NCBI RefSeq assembly: GCF_037042905.1
Contig: NC_087256.1
Location: forward strand, 25,873,501-25,937,500
Length of the DNA stretch: 64,000 nucleotides
Origin: Lytechinus pictus
Lineage: Eukaryota; Echinodermata; Echinoidea; Temnopleuroida; Toxopneustidae
Direction of reading: 5' to 3'
Shown here: positions 59,842 through 64,000 of the stretch, in pieces
How the letters are laid out: every line of letters begins with the position of its first letter
Position numbering within the stretch: the stretch's first letter is position 1
The notes under the pieces: generated by a model
The model's database searches: none
Seen by the model: the letters and a program-made list of their open reading frames with translations, nothing else
What the model was told of the DNA's origin: nothing
Program-made: the position numbers and the translations under genes

Positions 59842-62193
59842 GTATGTGTTTCATAAAAAACAATTTGTGTTGCTTTCTATCCAATTCATTGCTTTATCCT
59901 ACTTGTATATTTTGGTTCTATCCCAAACATTCTTGCATTGGCAGTGTGCATGCTTTGTAATGGCTATATATAGTATTGTGCTGTGATGTTGTTTTTATAA
60001 GTTTCAGAAAAATGCTTCTTACACTCAGTCACACAAAATGAATGGAAAATAATGCAATTTCATGTGTGATATACTTTACAAAGATTTAGAAATATGAAAA
60101 TGCTAGTCTTTTGTTGTATTTATTTGCAGCTACATTGTGGTCGGTGTGTATAATTTTATGAAATAGTTCATTTTTTATTTATATGAAATATTCCAAAAGT
60201 TTGTTTTGGGAAATTGTTTTAGAACTTGCCAGCTTTGTTAGAGCATGCCAAATACCTTTTTTGTCAACATTCAAAGTCTAAATCTTATCAAAGATTAAAC
60301 ATTCAAAATCCTCCACGTCGATGATAATTATAGCTACCGGTATTCATAAGTTTTCTTAGCAATGTGTAGATTTGATACAGATATTTTAGCCAGAAAATTA
60401 TGTGTTTCTGAATGTGTTTTTTATAGTTCCATGACGTTTGCTTAGACTGGTACTATTGCTCCTATCCAAAAGTCTCTCATGAAGTCAAACATAAACCAGA
60501 ACTCCAATAAACTATGGCCTTTATCCCAATCCCCAGATCATTTTGAAGGAAAATACCTATCATAACCTTCACACATTATCTTTGCAGTCCTGAGGGAATG
60601 TCTTACTTTTTTAAACAGTGATTACATAAATGTATTATGTTGTATTGTTTTAGTGCCCTTTCTACTTGTCTAAAATAAAAATGCCTAATTTCATCTTTAT
60701 TTCATATCAATTATATGGCCAAATATGATTTCTATTTGTGTATGAAAACAAATATTTATTTGATTCATCTACATCTATGATTTCAAATATGAAAGGTTTC
60801 CTTTTTTCACTCAGTATATAAAAATGTCCTCCTGCGATGTTTGTATGTTTGTTTGCTGTTTTTTTTAGGGGTGGGGGGATAAATCTGAACTGTATTCTAT
60901 CATTCTCTTTACATTCCTTTAATGATCCCTTTCTAAGTTCTAATTTAGGCTGCATGTATATTCATAATGAAATCCATATTTGTTTACATGTTTTGATAGT
61001 ACATGTAAACAATAGAGTTGTTGCTAGGTTAGGCAAAGTAGTTGCCTAGCCTGGCAACCATTAAGCATTGCTCTCACTTCTTGACAATAGTAGACTTGTT
61101 AACTGCAAAAAAAGGGGTGAACGCTGCATTTTTTAGTACAAATGTCCCACTTGGCACAAATGTTCCTTGACTCAAAAGAAATAGATTCATCCAAAGAGAC
61201 ACGCTGTATCTATGCAAATAAGCAAGTAATTTGCATACATTTGCATATTATGTCGATATAGCGAAAACAAGTATTTAAGAATATATATTTAACCAGAACT
61301 GCCCTAAAATTGGAAATAAAGGCTTAGGGTAAGAAAGGGAAGAAAGTTGTCATAAAATGATTGGGATATCCTTGTTTATTATTACCTAATTTACATAAAT
61401 TATGCAAATTATAATTTAAAAGTATTTTTTCATGAATCCTGAACTGTTTTATAGATAACAGCAATTAATACACAATGTCAACATTCTACATTAAAGAGAA
61501 TATATTAGCGAAAACTTCGATATGCTTCATGACAGTATTAGTGTCTTAATTTGCTTAGAAAGAGGGCAAATTTTTTAAAAATGTAAGACTTGATATTGCG
61601 CTAAAACGAGACCAAAACAACCTCTATGTCACAGTCACACTCACGAATCGGACAATAAAGCGATCAATGGTATGTCATTCGAGATAACACAATCCCAACA
61701 CAATAGCTTCCATCGGCTTCTCGTATCGCTTTTGTTGGTGTGTCTGCCACACCGTAATCTATGGTATATACGGGCAAAATGCATTTCGGTATCGGTAAAA
61801 CACTATTTGTTTTATTTAATTCTAATTTGTTTCTCTTGGAAAATTTACAGGAGACATTGCTTTGCAGGTTACTGCTTTAATGAAGCTCTGGCACATGAAT
61901 CATGATGAATATATCCTATACCTCAATCCATATTTTAACTTTATCAAAATATATATCTTTTGGAGACCCCGAAGTGGCAAAACTGCATTACCCCGCGGCA
62001 TTCCCGCTACTTTACAAAACCAGTTTGACTTGTATTATCGACTTGGAAAAGACAGATGTATGAGACATCAGTTAACATGATTCCTGAATAATTTTTTTTT
62101 ATTTAAGTCCACGGGAGCCCTCCGAATTTACCCCATCCCCTCTCCGTATTTCGGCACTAAATTAAAAAAAATATCGTGTTTTAACGCCACCGG
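59842..62193. other. CLINT1 3' intron, terminal exon not found
   Basis: AT-rich, with a T/G-run near 60860 and a GCATAT/TTTGCAT-rich stretch near 61215-61250. I searched for an epsinR C-terminus (a short block with repeated Phe-Ala-Asn-Phe) and did not see one, so the last exon or exons probably lie beyond 64000. Confidence 0.4.
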
Positions 62194-64000
62194 CAAGGCA
62201 AATTGCGTGTTTTTTTTTTATAATAAAGCAACTTTTATATCTATATTTCAAATTTATTAATATTATTGTTATTAGTATTATTATTATTATTATTGTTCAG
62301 CAGTTTGTAATGATGCTCTATAGCACAGTAAAGGCTATAACCCAACGGGAGTTTGCCTAGGATACCCTTTCCCCTTTTGGTTTTATGTATTCAAAAATAG
62401 TTTATTGTCTTTAGAACTCTTAAAAGATTACTTTTGTTTGTATTGATATCTTGGAATAGATTGAGAAGAAAATACTCTACAATTGACATGTAGAAGAGCT
62501 GTGGTACATTGAAGAACAGCCACACGTAAGCTCTGAAATACTCAAACCCCTTTATTGATTTCACTCTATGTTAATTTTAAATATTTTTAGAGCTCGATCG
62601 GAAGAAAGATACATTTCTATTACACACAGTAAAGCCTCTTTACGTTCTCCTCTTGAAAAAAAAGACATAGAAGGCATTGTTTTATATCGCATAAAATAAT
62701 TTGTGTACATGACGGTGGCCTGTCGAAGTTGCCCAACCCTTTATTTTGTTTTGACAATATACATGTACATTTAAAATATCGTCTCAATGAAGCCTTCATC
62801 TGGAAAAGGGCACTTATTAAAGGTAGCATCTACATATTATAGAGGAGGCCCTGGCACTGGGAATCGGGGGCTGAAGCACCCGCAAGATTTTCCGGGGGGA
62901 TGTGCTGCATTATTATTCTCCATAGACAGCACCCCCTGGAATTCCGGCAGATGTGACCAAAAAAAGAAACGTTACTAAAATAGCCTTCATTTTGTAGTGC
63001 AATCCTTTTTGTTTATTTGCTTGTTAAAATGATGTAATTTTGAAAAACAAAAAAGGTTCAATGTAAAGTTTTGGTCCCAAGATATTTAACAAGCAAATAA
63101 AAAGGATTGCACTAAAAAAATAAAGGTTATTTTGGTAACTTTTTTTTTTCTTCGTTTTTTCACATCTGCCGGAATTCCAGGGGGTGCTGTCTATGGAGAA
63201 TAATACACGCAGCACCCCCCCCCCCCCCCCCCGGAAAATCTTGCGGGTGCTTCAGCCCCCTCTTCCCAGTGCCAGGGCCTCCTCTATATAATGTAGATGC
63301 TACCTTTAATAAGTGCCCTTTTCCAGATGAGGGGTTCATTTAGACGATATTTTAAATATATATTGTCAAAACAAAATAAAGGGTTGGGCAACTTCGACAG
63401 GCCACCGTCATGTACACGAACTTATTTTATGCGATATAAAACAATGCCTTCTATGTTTTTTTTTTTTTCAAGAGGAAAAACTAAAGAGGCTTTACTGTGT
63501 GTAATAGAAATGCATCTTTCTTCCGATTGGGCTCTAAAAATATATAAATTTAACATAGAGTGGAATCAATAAAGGGGGTTGAGTATTTTAGAGCTTATGT
63601 GTGGCTTTTTCTCAATGTACCACAGCTCATCTACACGTCAATTGAAGAGTATTTTCTTCTCAATCTATTCCAAGATATCAATACAAACAAAAGTAATCTT
63701 TTAAGAGTTCTAAAGACAATAAACTATTTTTGAATACATAAAACCAAAAGGGGAAAGGGTATCCTAGGCATGCTCCTGTTGGGTTATAGCATTTACTGTG
63801 CTAGAGCATTATTACAAACGGCAGAGCAATAATAATAATAATAATAATAATAATATTAATAATGATAATGATAATAGTAATAATAATAATTATAATCATA
63901 TTAATAATAATTATAATAATATCAATAGTGATGAATGTAAATATAAGAATATAGATATAAAAGTTGCTTTATTATACCAAAAAATGCAATTTGCCTTTAA
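62194..64000. repeat. Large inverted repeat, arms >0.8 kb, cut by window end
   Basis: The left arm (about 62194-63029) begins AAGGCAAATTGCGTG; the right arm (about 63086-64000) ends TGCAATTTGCCTTTAA. Mirrored blocks include AAGGCTATAACCCAACGGG, AAAGGCATTGTTTTATATCG variants, GGCCTGTCGAAGTTGCCCAA and GGTAGCATCTAC. The short spacer is near 63030-63085. Arms differ by substitutions, indels, a poly-C run and an expanded TAA microsatellite (63829-63900). No gene. Confidence 0.9.

Noticed and set aside
63030-63085. Right-edge palindrome as a pure sequencing or assembly artefact
   Set aside because: The arms differ at many positions and by indels, which a read fold-back would not produce; long-read support is still desirable.

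Overview
The window reads as nuclear DNA of a marine deuterostome invertebrate, most likely a sea urchin or another echinoderm. The evidence is AT-rich DNA with GT-AG introns, animal genes whose proteins resemble vertebrate orthologues, very dense short inverted-repeat transposons, frequent TACATGTA motifs and many poly-G/poly-C tracts. The species call is inference from overall character; no sequence search was possible.

Four protein-coding genes can be assembled from exons. (1) NAGK (N-acetylglucosamine kinase), minus strand, only its first three coding exons (2723 down to 363); the rest lies left of the window. (2) MRPS26 (mitochondrial small-subunit protein mS26), plus strand, complete in four exons (3157-9738), head-to-head with NAGK across a 433-bp shared upstream region. 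(3) MGMT (O6-methylguanine-DNA methyltransferase), minus strand, complete coding sequence in three exons (18366 down to 16551), with Cys150 in a PCHRV motif. (4) CLINT1 (epsinR, an ENTH-domain clathrin adaptor), plus strand, thirteen exons from 23601 to 59841. It fills most of the window and its last exon or exons lie to the right. The four genes have unrelated jobs (amino-sugar salvage, mitochondrial translation, DNA repair, trans-Golgi/endosome vesicle traffic); no operon-like logic applies.

Most of the remaining sequence is repeats in introns and intergenic space: TTAA-flanked MITE families (14.7, 18.4, 25.0, 36.2, 44.7 and 58.0 kb), nested insertions (11.1-12.2 and 44.7-46.5 kb), a gutted hAT element with a frameshifted zinc-finger ORF (50.4-51.4 kb), foldback elements (4.6-5.2, 40.8-41.3 and 62.2-64.0 kb), an element with TIRs around tandem repeats (7.9-8.7 kb), triplet microsatellites in a NAGK intron, and a ~3.1-kb tandem array of ~140-bp units with higher-order structure in a CLINT1 intron (52.4-55.6 kb). 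The most gene-relevant novelty is a run of four small phase-0 exons in CLINT1 (30, 33, 66 and 21 nt), each ending in ATG directly before the donor. I found no convincing wholly new biological system; the best second looks are those exons, the higher-order array, the 40.8-kb palindromic element and the large inverted repeat at the right edge.
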